Source of the DNA: an uncultured Caulobacterales bacterium
Lineage (GTDB): Bacteria; Pseudomonadota; Alphaproteobacteria; Caulobacterales; Caulobacteraceae
Assembly (NCBI GenBank): GCA_903884425.1
Contig: CAISEP010000007.1
Span: forward strand, 111,374-175,373
Length of the DNA stretch: 64,000 nt
Reading direction: 5' to 3'
Made by a program: the position numbers and the translations under genes. Below the pieces are notes generated by a model. It was not told the DNA's origin. It worked only from the letters and a program-made list of their open reading frames with translations, and ran no database searches. Shown here one piece after another: positions 27,297-36,408 of this stretch (positions within the stretch are counted from its first letter, which is position 1; every line of letters begins with the position of its first letter).

Positions 27297-28130
27297 GTGA
27301 GCAGCGGACGCAGACAGGAACGGGACGCCCGGCTGGTGCTTCTCCGGGGGGGCGGGGCCCGGCCGGGGTGCATCTGGCTGGTGGGGGCCGGTCCCGGCGA
27401 CCCGGAACTGCTGACCCTGAAGGCGGCCCGCATCCTCGCCTCCGCCGATGTGGTGGTCCATGACCGCCTGGTGGGGGAGGGAATCCTCGACCTGATCGGC
27501 GCAAAGGCCCGGCGGCTCTATGTGGGCAAGCGCAAGTCCGCCCACAGCGTCCCGCAGGACGAGGTCAACCGCCTGCTGGTGGCCCTGGCCATGGAGGGGC
27601 TGACCGTGGTCCGGCTGAAGGGCGGCGATCCGTTCCTGTTCGGGCGCGGCGGCGAGGAGATGCTGGCGGCCCGGGCGGCGGGCATTCCCTGCGAGGTGGT
27701 GCCGGGCATCAGCGCGGCGCTGGCGGCCAGCGCGGCCATCGGCGCGCCCCTGACCCACCGGGGCCTGGCCCAGGGCGTGACCCTGGTGACCGGACATGCA
27801 GCGGTGGGCGGGGAGCCGGATCTGGACTGGCCCGCGCTCGCCCGTCCGAACCAGACCGTGGCCGTCTACATGGGCCTTTCGACGGCGGGCCGGATCGCCG
27901 CGCGCCTCCTGGCCGCGGGTCGAGACGGGGGCACGCCCGTTGCGGTGGTGGAGAATGTCAGCCGGGACGACGAGACGCGCCTGGTCACCACCCTGGCGGA
28001 GCTCGAGGCCGCGGTCCTGGGCCTGTCGGGGCCGGCCATACTGATCATCGGCGAGACCGCCGCCCTGGCCGATGTCGGGGCTCCGCGGACAGCGGACGTT
28101 CCCGAGCGTGTGACGGAGGCAGCCCGATGA
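27297..28130 (+). CDS. cobA: Uroporphyrinogen-III C-methyltransferase (SUMT, siroheme synthesis)
   Basis: 277 residues from GTG 27297, which has GGAG eight bases ahead. The SAM-dependent tetrapyrrole methylase has the IWLVGAGPGDPELLTLKA N-terminal signature and VRLKGGDPFLFGRGGEE. It supplies precorrin-2 for siroheme, the cofactor of the sulfite reductase encoded two genes later. It lacks the CysG dehydrogenase/chelatase half, so that step must be encoded elsewhere. It overlaps the DUF2849 gene by 4 bases. Confidence 0.93.
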   Translation: MSSGRRQERDARLVLLRGGGARPGCIWLVGAGPGDPELLTLKAARILASADVVVHDRLVGEGILDLIGAKARRLYVGKRKSAHSVPQDEVNRLLVALAMEGLTVVRLKGGDPFLFGRGGEEMLAARAAGIPCEVVPGISAALAASAAIGAPLTHRGLAQGVTLVTGHAAVGGEPDLDWPALARPNQTVAVYMGLSTAGRIAARLLAAGRDGGTPVAVVENVSRDDETRLVTTLAELEAAVLGLSGPAILIIGETAALADVGAPRTADVPERVTEAAR

Positions 28131-28498
28131 GCGAGGCGCTGAAGGTTCTGACGGCCAATGACCTGGCTGGTGGGCAGGTGGTCTTCCTGTCCGAGGCCGG
28201 ATGGTCCGACCGCTATGCCGACGCGGTGATCTTCGACGATGCCGCCGCCGCCGACGCGGCGCTGGAGGCGGCCCGGGCCGCGACCCTGACCCTGGCCGAT
28301 CCGTATCTGATCGACGTGGCGGCGGTAGACGGCCTGCCGGTGCCCACGAGCTATCGGGAGCGCATCCGCGCGCTGGGGCCCACCATCCATCCCGACATGG
28401 GACCGCAGGCCGATGGCGGCGTCCTGGTCCATGCGCTGCAGCAGGCGAGGGGGGCGGCCCGCTCGTCCGGGCGTCTCGGCCTGATCCGGAGAAAGTGA
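28127..28498 (+). CDS. DUF2849-family protein of the sulfite reductase operon
   Basis: 123 residues, starting MSEALKVLTANDLAGGQVVFL. It matches the DUF2849 pattern: a short protein that in alphaproteobacteria is nearly always encoded between the siroheme methyltransferase and the siroheme sulfite reductase. It overlaps cobA (4 bases) and cysI (1 base), so it is tightly coupled. There is no catalytic motif. A role as assembly or electron-transfer helper of the reductase is inference from context. Confidence 0.85.
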   Translation: MSEALKVLTANDLAGGQVVFLSEAGWSDRYADAVIFDDAAAADAALEAARAATLTLADPYLIDVAAVDGLPVPTSYRERIRALGPTIHPDMGPQADGGVLVHALQQARGAARSSGRLGLIRRK

Positions 28499-30159
28499 TG
28501 TTCCACTACGACGCCATCGACACCGCGATGGTCGCGGACCGGAATGCGGAATTCCGCGACCAGGTCCAGCGCCGCCTGTCCGGCGACCTCACCGAGGACC
28601 AGTTCAAGCCCCTGCGGCTGATGAACGGCCTCTATCTGCAGCTGCACAGCTACATGCTGCGGGTGGCCATTCCCTATGGGGCGCTGACCTCGGCGAAGAT
28701 GCGGGCGCTGGCCCATGTGGCCCGGCGCTGGGACAAGGGCTATGGCCACTTCACCACCCGCCAGAACGTGCAGTTCCACTGGATCCGGCTGTCCGACACG
28801 CCCGACGTGCTGGACTATCTGGCCACGGCGGAGCTGCACGCCATCCAGACCAGCGGCAACTGCATCCGCAACACCACCTCCGACCCCTTTGCCGGGGCCG
28901 CGGCCGAGGAGGTGGACGATCCCCGGGTGTGGAGCGAGGTGATCCGCCAGTGGTCCACCTTCCATCCGGAATTCACCTACCTGCCGCGGAAGTTCAAGAT
29001 CGCCGTGACGGCCTCGCCGCAGGACCGGACGGCGGCCCGGGCCCACGACATCGGCCTGGTGCTGCGGCGCAACCGGGACGGGCGGCTGGGCTTCGAGGTG
29101 ATCGTCGGCGGCGGCATGGGGCGCACGCCCTATATCGGGTCCACCATCCGCGAGCATCTGCCCGCCGAGCACCTGCTGAGCTACCTGACCGCGATCCTGC
29201 GGGTCTACAACCGCTTCGGACGCCGGGACAATCTCTACAAGGCCCGGATCAAGATCCTGGTCGCCAGCCTCGGCGCGGCGGAATTCGCCAGCCAGGTGGA
29301 CGCCGAGTGGGACGCCATGGACCGCCCGCGGCTGGACCTGCCGGACATCGAGCTGGCCCGCATCCGGGCGAGCTTCGGCCTGGTGCCGTTCCGCACCATG
29401 CCGCCGCGCTCGGAGCGCTTCGAGGCGGCCCGGTCGGACCCCGCCTTCGCCCGCTTCGCCCGCAACAACGTGGTGCCGCACAAGATCCCCGGCTACGGCA
29501 TCGTCCAGGTGTCGCTGAAGGGCATCGGCGAGGTGCCGGGCGACTGCAGCGCCGACCAGATGGAGGTCCTGGCCGACCTGGCGGAGCGTCATGGTCACGG
29601 GGAGATCCGCGTGACCCACGAGCAGAACCTGGTCCTGCCCCACGTGCCGCTGGACGAGGTTCCGGCCCTGCATGCGGGCCTGGCCGCCGCGGGGCTGGCC
29701 ACGCCGAACATCAATCTCGTCTCGGACATGATCGCCTGCCCCGGCCTCGACTACTGCGCGCTGGCCAATGCCCGGGCCATCCCCGTGGCCCAGGCCATCA
29801 GCCGCACCTTCGCTGACCCGGCGCGGGCCGAACGGATCGGCGAGCTGAAGATCAAGATCAGCGGCTGCATCAATGCCTGCGGCCACCACCATGTGGGCCA
29901 CATCGGCATCCTCGGCGTCGACAAGAAGGGGGAGGAATTCTACCAGCTCACCCTTGGCGGCTCCGGGGCAGAGGATGCGGCCATCGGCCATGTGCTCGGC
30001 CCGGCGCTCGGGGCCGACAAGGTCGCCGACGCCATCGACAAACTGGTGGAGGCCTATCTGGCCATCCGCCAGCCGGACGAGCGGTTCCTCGACACCTATC
30101 GGCGCACCGGCGTCGGTCCCTTCAAGGCAGCGGTCTATCCAGATGCTCATCAGGCTTGA
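28498..30159 (+). CDS. cysI: Siroheme sulfite (or nitrite) reductase hemoprotein
   Basis: 553 residues. It has two ferredoxin-like half domains, with siroheme-contact FTTRQNVQFHWI and the [4Fe-4S]-siroheme cysteines in IACPGLDYCA (Cx5C) and SGCINACGHHH (Cx3C). It reduces sulfite to sulfide with six electrons. The operon partners SUMT, DUF934 and CysH make sulfite, not nitrite, the likely substrate. The start at 28498 (MFHYDAIDTAM) overlaps the DUF2849 stop; the longer upstream frame is a shadow of that gene. Confidence 0.93.
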   Translation: MFHYDAIDTAMVADRNAEFRDQVQRRLSGDLTEDQFKPLRLMNGLYLQLHSYMLRVAIPYGALTSAKMRALAHVARRWDKGYGHFTTRQNVQFHWIRLSDTPDVLDYLATAELHAIQTSGNCIRNTTSDPFAGAAAEEVDDPRVWSEVIRQWSTFHPEFTYLPRKFKIAVTASPQDRTAARAHDIGLVLRRNRDGRLGFEVIVGGGMGRTPYIGSTIREHLPAEHLLSYLTAILRVYNRFGRRDNLYKARIKILVASLGAAEFASQVDAEWDAMDRPRLDLPDIELARIRASFGLVPFRTMPPRSERFEAARSDPAFARFARNNVVPHKIPGYGIVQVSLKGIGEVPGDCSADQMEVLADLAERHGHGEIRVTHEQNLVLPHVPLDEVPALHAGLAAAGLATPNINLVSDMIACPGLDYCALANARAIPVAQAISRTFADPARAERIGELKIKISGCINACGHHHVGHIGILGVDKKGEEFYQLTLGGSGAEDAAIGHVLGPALGADKVADAIDKLVEAYLAIRQPDERFLDTYRRTGVGPFKAAVYPDAHQA

Positions 30160-30664
30160 GAACGACCATTTCCACACGGTGGAGGACCGGTTCACCGCGG
30201 TGGACGACGATGCGGCCCTGACCGGCGACGGGGCCGTGCTCCTGTCCCTTACCCGGTTCGAGGCCGATGGCGCCGCCCTGCTGGCAGCCGGTCGCGACGT
30301 GGGCGTGCGCATCGGCCCCGCCGACCGGATCGAGGCCCTGGCCCCGGTGCTGCCCAGCCTCGCCCTCGTGGCGCTGGAGTTCCCCAAGTACCGGGACGGG
30401 CGGGCCTATTCCTCGGCGGTGCTGCTGCGCGAGCGCTACGGCTTCGACGGAGAGGTGCGAGCCGTGGGCGACGTGCAGATCGACCAGGCCTGGAACATGG
30501 TGCGCTGCGGCTTCGATGCCTTCGAGACCACGGTCGGGCCCAATGCCTGGGCCGCGGCGGCCCGGCGCTATCGCCATGTCTATCAGGCCTCTGCGGACAA
30601 CCGCGCCCCGGCCTTCGTGGAGCGCGCGCGGGTGGTCCGGGACGCGGTGGCCACGGTCGGATGA
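30143..30664 (+). CDS. DUF934-family protein of the sulfur assimilation operon
   Basis: 173 residues from ATG 30143, overlapping the cysI end by 17 bases. The signature LVALEFPKYRDGRAYSSAVLLRERYGF is the conserved core of DUF934, a family regularly found between cysI and cysH in proteobacteria and thought to assist sulfite reduction. No membrane segment or metal site is evident. It stops one base before the cysH start. Confidence 0.9.
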   Translation: MLIRLENDHFHTVEDRFTAVDDDAALTGDGAVLLSLTRFEADGAALLAAGRDVGVRIGPADRIEALAPVLPSLALVALEFPKYRDGRAYSSAVLLRERYGFDGEVRAVGDVQIDQAWNMVRCGFDAFETTVGPNAWAAAARRYRHVYQASADNRAPAFVERARVVRDAVATVG

Positions 30665-30665
30665 G

Positions 30666-31397
30666 ATGAACGGCTTTTCCCCCACCGCGGACCGCCGGTC
30701 CGGGGACCCGCTGCGGGATGCAGAGCCGCAGGACATCCTGCGCGAGGCCCTGGACCGGTTTTCCGGACGGATCGCGCTGGTCTCGTCCTTCGGGGCGGAA
30801 TCGGCGGTGCTGCTGCACATGATCAGCCGGATCGACGCGGCCACGCCGGTCCTGTTCCTCGACACCGGACAGCTGTTCGCCCAGACCCTCGACTATCGCC
30901 GGGCCCTGGCCGCGCGGCTGGGACTGACGGATGTGCGCGACCTTCGCCCGGCCTTTGCCGACCTGTCCGTCACCGATCCCCGGGGCGACCTGTGGAAGTC
31001 CGACACCGACGCCTGCTGCCATATCCGCAAGGTGGTGCCCCTGGACCAGGCCCTGTCCGGCTTCGACGCCTGGATCACGGGCCGCAAGCGCTTCCATGGG
31101 GGGGATCGCCTTCGCCTGGCCGTGGAGGAGGCGACGCCGACCCATGTGAAGTTCAATCCCCTGGCCAACTGGGCGAAGGCAGACCTCGATGCCTATGCCG
31201 CCGCCCACGACCTGCCGCCGCATCCGCTGGTGGCGTTCGACTATGCGTCGGTGGGCTGCTGGCCCTGCACCCAGCCGGTGGCACCGGACGCAGACGTCCG
31301 CGCCGGGCGCTGGGTCGGGCAGGACAAGACCGAGTGCGGCATCCATGTGGAGCGCGCACCGGCACGACCGGGGCTTGATCTGGGCGAGGGGCTCTAG
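30666..31397 (+). CDS. cysH: Adenylyl-sulfate/phosphoadenylyl-sulfate reductase
   Basis: 243 residues. The PP-loop-like core (RIALVSSFGAESAVLLHMI) is present. Cysteine pairs DACCHIRK and VGCWPCTQ ligate a [4Fe-4S] cluster, and ECGIH near the C-terminus holds the catalytic cysteine. The cluster cysteines indicate the APS-reductase type that accepts adenylyl sulfate. It supplies sulfite to CysI of the same operon. The start is ATG 30666 (MNGFSPTADRR). Confidence 0.95.
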   Translation: MNGFSPTADRRSGDPLRDAEPQDILREALDRFSGRIALVSSFGAESAVLLHMISRIDAATPVLFLDTGQLFAQTLDYRRALAARLGLTDVRDLRPAFADLSVTDPRGDLWKSDTDACCHIRKVVPLDQALSGFDAWITGRKRFHGGDRLRLAVEEATPTHVKFNPLANWAKADLDAYAAAHDLPPHPLVAFDYASVGCWPCTQPVAPDADVRAGRWVGQDKTECGIHVERAPARPGLDLGEGL

Positions 31398-31429
31398 GCG
31401 CAGGCCGGACGGGCGTCAGGCTTCAGGCC

Positions 31430-31900
31430 TCAGGTGCGGCGGCGCCAGCGTGTGCGCGCCTCGCGGCGGGGACGCAGGGTGCCGTCGTCGGCCCCGTCTT
31501 CCATGTCCTCGGGCTGATCGGACAGGCCCTTGGCCAGCGAGATGATCGCCCGGCGCAGGCGGGGCGACTTCACCGAGGCATAGGTCTGCAGCAGTTCCAG
31601 CGCCCCGGTCTCGCCCAGCAGGGCGGCGCGGTTGTCGCCGGGATCGGTCTCGGCCCCGTCTTCCAGACCCTCGATCAGGTCGCTGATCCGGCACTGCAGG
31701 GCCGTGGCAATCCCCGCCAGCTTGGAGAAGCTGACCCGGTTCTTGCCCCGTTCGTACTTCTGCACCTGCTGGAAGGTCAGGCCCACCGCCTCGCCCAGCG
31801 CCGACTGCGACATGCCGAGGGACTTCCGACGCAGCCGGATGTTGCGGCCCAGCGAGATGTCCAGCGGATGAGGCGTGCCGTCGCCGCGCAGAGTGGTCAT
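31430..31900 (-). CDS. XRE-family helix-turn-helix regulator
   Basis: 156 residues. The HTH (LGRNIRLRRKSLGMSQSALGEAVGLTFQQVQKYERGKNR) lies at residues 15-60, a Cro/C1-type domain, followed by an acidic helical C-terminal domain and a very basic tail (RREARTRWRRR). ATG 31900 has AAGGA seven bases upstream and is preferred to the in-frame TTG at 31924. Single-HTH proteins of this form are common in Caulobacterales; targets are unknown. It is convergent with cysH. Confidence 0.88.
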   Translation of the reverse strand: MTTLRGDGTPHPLDISLGRNIRLRRKSLGMSQSALGEAVGLTFQQVQKYERGKNRVSFSKLAGIATALQCRISDLIEGLEDGAETDPGDNRAALLGETGALELLQTYASVKSPRLRRAIISLAKGLSDQPEDMEDGADDGTLRPRREARTRWRRRT

Positions 31901-32027
31901 CGACGAATCCTTGTGAATGCTCAAATCAGCTGTGACCTGATGTTACGAGAATGTCTACATCATGTCATGCAATATGCAACCGGGAAGCATTCAACCGGTG
32001 CGAAACGGTCCCTTGAGCCATGAGAAT

Positions 32028-32072
32028 TTACCGCATGGCGGGTAATTTGAGGGGAAATGCAGTTACCGCATG
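32028..32072. repeat. Two TTACCGCATG repeats, one within an inverted repeat
   Basis: The 10-mer TTACCGCATG occurs at 32028-32037 and 32063-32072, 35 bases apart. The first copy continues to GGCGGGTAA, making a short dyad (TTACC, 8-base centre, GGTAA). They lie in the 221-bp gap between the XRE regulator and the GNAT gene, which otherwise has no ORF. A regulator operator is possible; nothing fixes which protein binds. Confidence 0.4.
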
Positions 32073-32121
32073 TCGCCGGGGGTGGAAATTAATTTCCGAA
32101 ATCCCCGTGTATTGCGCAAGC

Positions 32122-32625
32122 CTATACTGATAATCGTCGCTGCATCAGCACGATGTCGACCCATTTACCGAACTTCCGGCCCACGCCGTCAAAGCGCCCG
32201 CGAAATGAAAAGCCGCATCTCTCGTGCAGTTTGATGGAGGCGGCATTGCCGCTGTCGCCGATGACGGCGAGCATCTCCCGCTTCCCGGACGCGGTGGACA
32301 CCTCGATCAGTTCGCGCAGAACGAGCAAACCAAGGCCCTGGCGCACATGGCCCGGGGCCACATAGACGCTGTCCTCGACGGTGAAGCGGTAGGCGGAGCG
32401 GGGACGGAACGGGGCCGCATAGGCATAGGCGGCCACCTGGCCGTCCAACTCCGCCACCAGCCAGGGGCCATCCTGGGCGAGGACCCCCTCCATCCGCCGT
32501 CGCATCTCGTCCGCATCGGGGGGTGTTTCCTCGAAGGTGCCGAGGCCGTTCAGCACATGATGGGCATAGATGGCCTGGATCGCCCCGACGTCGTCGAAGC
32601 TGGCCGGGCGGACAAGGGCGGGCAT
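32122..32625 (-). CDS. GNAT N-acetyltransferase, phosphinothricin/methionine sulfoximine acetyltransferase type
   Basis: 167 residues beginning MPALVRPASFDDVGAIQAIYAHHV, followed by FEETPPDADEMRRRM, the substrate-loop pattern of PAT/YncA enzymes. The acetyl-CoA loop reads HVRQGLGLLVLRELIE. Such enzymes acetylate toxic amino-acid analogues or methionine sulfone. It lies 30 bases downstream of the peptidase gene on the same strand. Confidence 0.9.
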   Translation of the reverse strand: MPALVRPASFDDVGAIQAIYAHHVLNGLGTFEETPPDADEMRRRMEGVLAQDGPWLVAELDGQVAAYAYAAPFRPRSAYRFTVEDSVYVAPGHVRQGLGLLVLRELIEVSTASGKREMLAVIGDSGNAASIKLHERCGFSFRGRFDGVGRKFGKWVDIVLMQRRLSV

Positions 32626-32655
32626 GGGCGGGTCTCCCCGAGGTCGGTGGCGGGG

Positions 32656-34773
32656 TCAGTGGCGGGCGCGCTCGCCGGCCCAGATAGCAAAGGCATAGTC
32701 CAGGGCCACCTCCGCCAGGCCGTCGAACCGGCCCGACGCCCCGGCATGGCCCGCGTCCATGTTGATCTTCAACAGGATGGGAGCCGTCCCGGTGGTGTGT
32801 TCCCGCAGCTTCGCCACCCACTTGGCCGGTTCCCAGTAGGTGACCCGGGGGTCGGACAGGCCGCCCGTGGCCAGCACCGCCGGATAGGCCTTGTCTGTCA
32901 CATTGTCATAGGGCGAATAGGCGGCGATGCGGTCATAGGCCTCCTCGCTTACCAGGGGATTGCCCCATTCGGGCCATTCCGGCGGGGTCAGGGGCAGGGT
33001 CTCGTCGCTCATGGTGTTCAGCACGTCCACGAACGGCACCTGGGCCACGATCCCGGCCCACAGGTCGGGGCGCAGATTGGCCACCGCCCCCATCAGCATG
33101 CCGCCGGCGGAGCCGCCCATGGCCACCATGCGTCCCGCCCGGCTGTAGCCGGCTTCGGCCAGATGCTCGGCGCAGGCGATGAAGTCGGTGAAGGTGTTGG
33201 TCTTCTTCGCGCCCCGGCCGTCCAGGAACCAGCCCCAGCCCTTTTCCGAGCCCCCGCGCACATGGGCGATGGCGAAGACGAAGCCGCGGTCCACCAGGCT
33301 CAGGCGGCTGACGGAAAAGCCCGGGTTCATGGGGATGCCGTAGGACCCGTAGCCGTAGAGCAGCAGGGGGGCGGACCCGTCGAGGACCGCGCCCCGGCGC
33401 ATCAGCACCGTGATCGGCACCTCCGCCCCGTCGGCGGCGGTGGCGTAGAGGCGGCGGGCCTCGTATGCGGCCGGATCGTGGCCGGAGGGCACTTCCTGGG
33501 TCTTGCGCAGGGTCCGGGCATGGGTGGCGAGGTCGTAGTCGTACCAGGAGGCGGGCGTCGTCGGTGACTGGTAGGTGACCCGCAGGGTGGCGGTGTCGAA
33601 CTCGTATCCCGGCTGGAACCCGGCCACATAGGCGGGCTCGTCGAAGGAAATGACGTGCTCGGACAGGTCGGCGGCGCGGGTGGTGACGATCCGGTTGTTG
33701 GCATTGACCCGCTCCAGCCGGATCAGGTGATGCGCCGTGGCATGGACGGTGACGATGTAGCGCCCGGGCTCATGGGCGATCCAGGGCCGCCAGCGGGCCC
33801 GGCCGGGATCGGCGGCGTCGGCCAGGCAGAGCTGGAAATCCACCGCCCCGTCGGCGTCGGTATGGATGACGAGACGCCCCGGCTGGTCCGCAGCGGGCCA
33901 GTGGACGACGCTGTAGCGCAGGCCCTCGGTCCTGGGTTCGACAAGCCGCGGCGCACCGGTGGGATCGGCGGCATCGATCAGCCAGGTCTCGGTCATGTCG
34001 TGATTGCCGCTGCTGATCATCAGAAAGGCGCGGCTGGCGGAGACGCCGACGGACAGGAACATGCCCTCGTCCGCCTCCTGATAGACCAGGGTGTCCTCGG
34101 TCCCGTCCAGGGGGCGGCGGAACACCTTGGAGGACCGCCCGTTCTCGTCCCGGAACACCCAGAACAGGAAACGGCTGTCCGGGCTGACGGCAAAGTCGCC
34201 GGTGGAGGCATCGATGCCGGTGTCCGTCGTCACCCCCGTGGCCAGGTCCTTCACATAGATCCGGCAGTATTCGGAGCCCTGCAGGTCAGCGGCATAGACG
34301 AGACGGGCGTGGTCGTCCGTGTGCTGGACGTCCACCACGTCGAAATAGCTGGCACCCCTGGCGGTCTCCTCCGCCGCCAGACGATCTATGTCCAGCAGGA
34401 CCTCCTCTGGTCCCTCCGCGCCCCGGGGCGTGCGCACATGGATCGGATGCTGCCCGCCGGTCTCGTAGCGGACCCGGTAGTCCCAGGGGCCGTCGGCGGC
34501 GGGGAGGGAGCTGTCGTCCTCCTTCATCCGCCCACGGATCTCCGCCACGATCTCGGCCTGCAGGGCCTCGGTGGAGGCGAGGACGGCGGCGGTGTAGGCG
34601 TTCTCCTGCGTCAGGTGGGCGCGCACGTCCGCCCGCAGCACGGACGGGTCCCGCAGGACCTTCTGCCAGTTGTCGTCCTCCATCCAGGCATAGTCGTCCG
34701 TGCGCACACGGCCGAGCTGCTCGCGGCGCAGGGGAATGCGCGCCGCCGCGGGGGGAGGGGGAAGATCGCTCAT
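32656..34773 (-). CDS. S9A-family prolyl oligopeptidase / oligopeptidase B
   Basis: 705 residues, usual family size. It has an N-terminal seven-blade propeller (about 80-420) and a C-terminal alpha/beta-hydrolase domain. The catalytic Ser is in MGGSAGGMLMG, Asp in GGLSDPRVTYWEP and His in DAGHAGASGRF. PLLLYGYGSYG and HVRGGSEKGW are typical of oligopeptidase B (PtrB), which cleaves peptides after basic residues. No signal peptide is seen, so it is cytosolic. Confidence 0.93.
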   Translation of the reverse strand: MSDLPPPPAAARIPLRREQLGRVRTDDYAWMEDDNWQKVLRDPSVLRADVRAHLTQENAYTAAVLASTEALQAEIVAEIRGRMKEDDSSLPAADGPWDYRVRYETGGQHPIHVRTPRGAEGPEEVLLDIDRLAAEETARGASYFDVVDVQHTDDHARLVYAADLQGSEYCRIYVKDLATGVTTDTGIDASTGDFAVSPDSRFLFWVFRDENGRSSKVFRRPLDGTEDTLVYQEADEGMFLSVGVSASRAFLMISSGNHDMTETWLIDAADPTGAPRLVEPRTEGLRYSVVHWPAADQPGRLVIHTDADGAVDFQLCLADAADPGRARWRPWIAHEPGRYIVTVHATAHHLIRLERVNANNRIVTTRAADLSEHVISFDEPAYVAGFQPGYEFDTATLRVTYQSPTTPASWYDYDLATHARTLRKTQEVPSGHDPAAYEARRLYATAADGAEVPITVLMRRGAVLDGSAPLLLYGYGSYGIPMNPGFSVSRLSLVDRGFVFAIAHVRGGSEKGWGWFLDGRGAKKTNTFTDFIACAEHLAEAGYSRAGRMVAMGGSAGGMLMGAVANLRPDLWAGIVAQVPFVDVLNTMSDETLPLTPPEWPEWGNPLVSEEAYDRIAAYSPYDNVTDKAYPAVLATGGLSDPRVTYWEPAKWVAKLREHTTGTAPILLKINMDAGHAGASGRFDGLAEVALDYAFAIWAGERARH

Positions 34774-34812
34774 GCCGTCATCTCGCGCTGGCCTGCGCGA
34801 GCCGACGGAAGG

Positions 34813-35235
34813 TCAGGCCGCGCCGGGAACGAATTTCAGAGCCACGCCGTTCATGCAATAGCGAAGTCCGGTGGGCTTCGGCCCGTCATTGAACACATGG
34901 CCCAGATGCCCGCCGCAATTGGCGCACAGCACCTCGGTGCGGACCATGAACAGGCTGGTGTCGGTCTTGGTGAGGACCGAGGCCTTGTTCAGGGGCTGCC
35001 AGAAGGACGGCCAGCCCGTGCCGCTGTCGAACTTGGTGGAGGACGAGAACAGGGGCCAGTTGCAGCCGAGGCAGACGAAGCGACCCTGGCGGTGCTCGTT
35101 CAGCAGGGGGCTGGTATAGGGGCGCTCCGTCTGGGCCTGGCGCAGGACCAGATAGGACGGCCCGGGCAGACGCTTCTTCCACTCCGCATCCGGCAGCTCG
35201 AAGCGGAACTTGTCGTTGGCGGTCTGGAAGAACAT
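34813..35235 (-). CDS. msrB: Peptide-methionine (R)-S-oxide reductase
   Basis: 140 residues from ATG 35235 (MFFQTANDKFRFEL). It has two zinc-binding CxxC pairs (CLGC and CANC), the FDSGTGWPSF signature, and the catalytic cysteine in RYCMNGVAL. It repairs oxidised methionine in proteins. The longer open frame upstream is low complexity. It sits between the S9 peptidase and a MaoC gene on the same strand; co-regulation is uncertain. Confidence 0.95.
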   Translation of the reverse strand: MFFQTANDKFRFELPDAEWKKRLPGPSYLVLRQAQTERPYTSPLLNEHRQGRFVCLGCNWPLFSSSTKFDSGTGWPSFWQPLNKASVLTKTDTSLFMVRTEVLCANCGGHLGHVFNDGPKPTGLRYCMNGVALKFVPGAA

Positions 35236-35323
35236 GGGTCTGGCTCCGTTGATGGCCTCGGTCTGTAACGGGATACGTCCGGGACGGGCCGAAGGTTTCA
35301 GCCCGCCCGGATATCCGTCGATC

Positions 35324-35776
35324 CTAGGCCCCGTAGATGACGCTGATCGTCTCGGCGACACAAGCGGGGCGGTCCTCGCCCTCGATCTCGATGGTGCATT
35401 CGTTGGTCATCTGCAGGCCGCCGGACTTGGCTTCCACATTGACCAGCTTCTGGCGCATGCGCACCCGCTTGCCGACCCGCACCATGTTGGTGAAGCGCAC
35501 CTTGTTGGAGCCGTAGTTGATGCCCCGGGTCACGCCCTTCACCCGCAGGATGTCCGCGCCCAGGAACGGGATCAGAGACAGGGTCAGATAGCCGTGGGCG
35601 ATGGGGCCGCCCATCTCGCGATTGGCCCGCTCCACGTCCACGTGGATCCACTGGTGGTCGCCGGTGGCCTCGGCGAACTGGTTCACCCGCTCCTGGGTGA
35701 TCGTCACCCAGTCGGAGACGCCGACCTCCTTGCCCACGTGGTTGGCGAGATCGGAATAGTCGACTTCATAGGCCAT
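35324..35776 (-). CDS. MaoC-family dehydratase
   Basis: 150 residues from ATG 35776. It has the hydratase motif FAEATGDHQWIHVDVERA with catalytic Asp/His, then GPIAHGYLTLSLI. It resembles the NodN/MaoC type of 145-160 residues, distinct from the PhaJ-like copy at 23324-23755. It probably hydrates enoyl-CoA esters; the substrate is unknown. It is divergent from the DUF1330 gene across 136 bases. Confidence 0.88.
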   Translation of the reverse strand: MAYEVDYSDLANHVGKEVGVSDWVTITQERVNQFAEATGDHQWIHVDVERANREMGGPIAHGYLTLSLIPFLGADILRVKGVTRGINYGSNKVRFTNMVRVGKRVRMRQKLVNVEAKSGGLQMTNECTIEIEGEDRPACVAETISVIYGA

Positions 35777-35912
35777 GGCGGTTCTCCCGGATGTTTGACC
35801 GCATCTAAGCGGCTTTCCGCAGCCGTTGGAAGCGGCGCCGTAGGGGAAGGGTCTTCGCGAATGGGCGCGGCCCCGCCATGCTGCGGAAAATACGACCAAG
35901 GACGCCTCGCCC

Positions 35913-36359
35913 ATGACCGACACCTCCGGCTCCATCGACCCGACCCGCGCGCAGTTCAAGGCCTTCATGACCGCGCCGCAGGACACGCCGATCCACATGC
36001 TGAACCTGATCCGGCTGAATGCGGTGGCCGCCTATCCGGAGGGGCATCCGGACCATGGCAAGGGGCTGACGGGGCTCGACGCCTATCGCGCCTATGGCCG
36101 CACCACGGCGCACATCTTCAAGCGGGTGGGGGGCGTGCAGGTGTGGGTCGGTCGGCCGGAGGTGGTGCTCACCGGGCCGCTGGAGGAGCGCTGGGACATC
36201 GCCTTCATCGCCCAGTACCCCAATTCCCTGGCCTTTGCCGAGATGGTCCGCGACCCGGAATACCAGGAACTGGTGAAGCATCGCCAGGCCGCCGTCGAGG
36301 ACAGCCGCCTGATCCGCATGCTGCCGGTGGAGGCGGGGGAGGGTTTCGGCGAGAGCTGA
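35913..36359 (+). CDS. DUF1330-family protein
   Basis: 148 residues. The dimeric alpha/beta-barrel fold of DUF1330 is suggested by TPIHMLNLIRLNAVAAYP at the N-terminus and YPNSLAFAEMVRDPEYQELVKHRQAAVEDSRLI at the C-terminus. No enzymatic activity is established for the family. It is followed by dnaG after 49 bases. Confidence 0.85.
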   Translation: MTDTSGSIDPTRAQFKAFMTAPQDTPIHMLNLIRLNAVAAYPEGHPDHGKGLTGLDAYRAYGRTTAHIFKRVGGVQVWVGRPEVVLTGPLEERWDIAFIAQYPNSLAFAEMVRDPEYQELVKHRQAAVEDSRLIRMLPVEAGEGFGES

Positions 36360-36408
36360 GACGCGCCCAGAGCTTGAACCTGTCCGCATCCGGGTTCAAA
36401 CACCCCCC

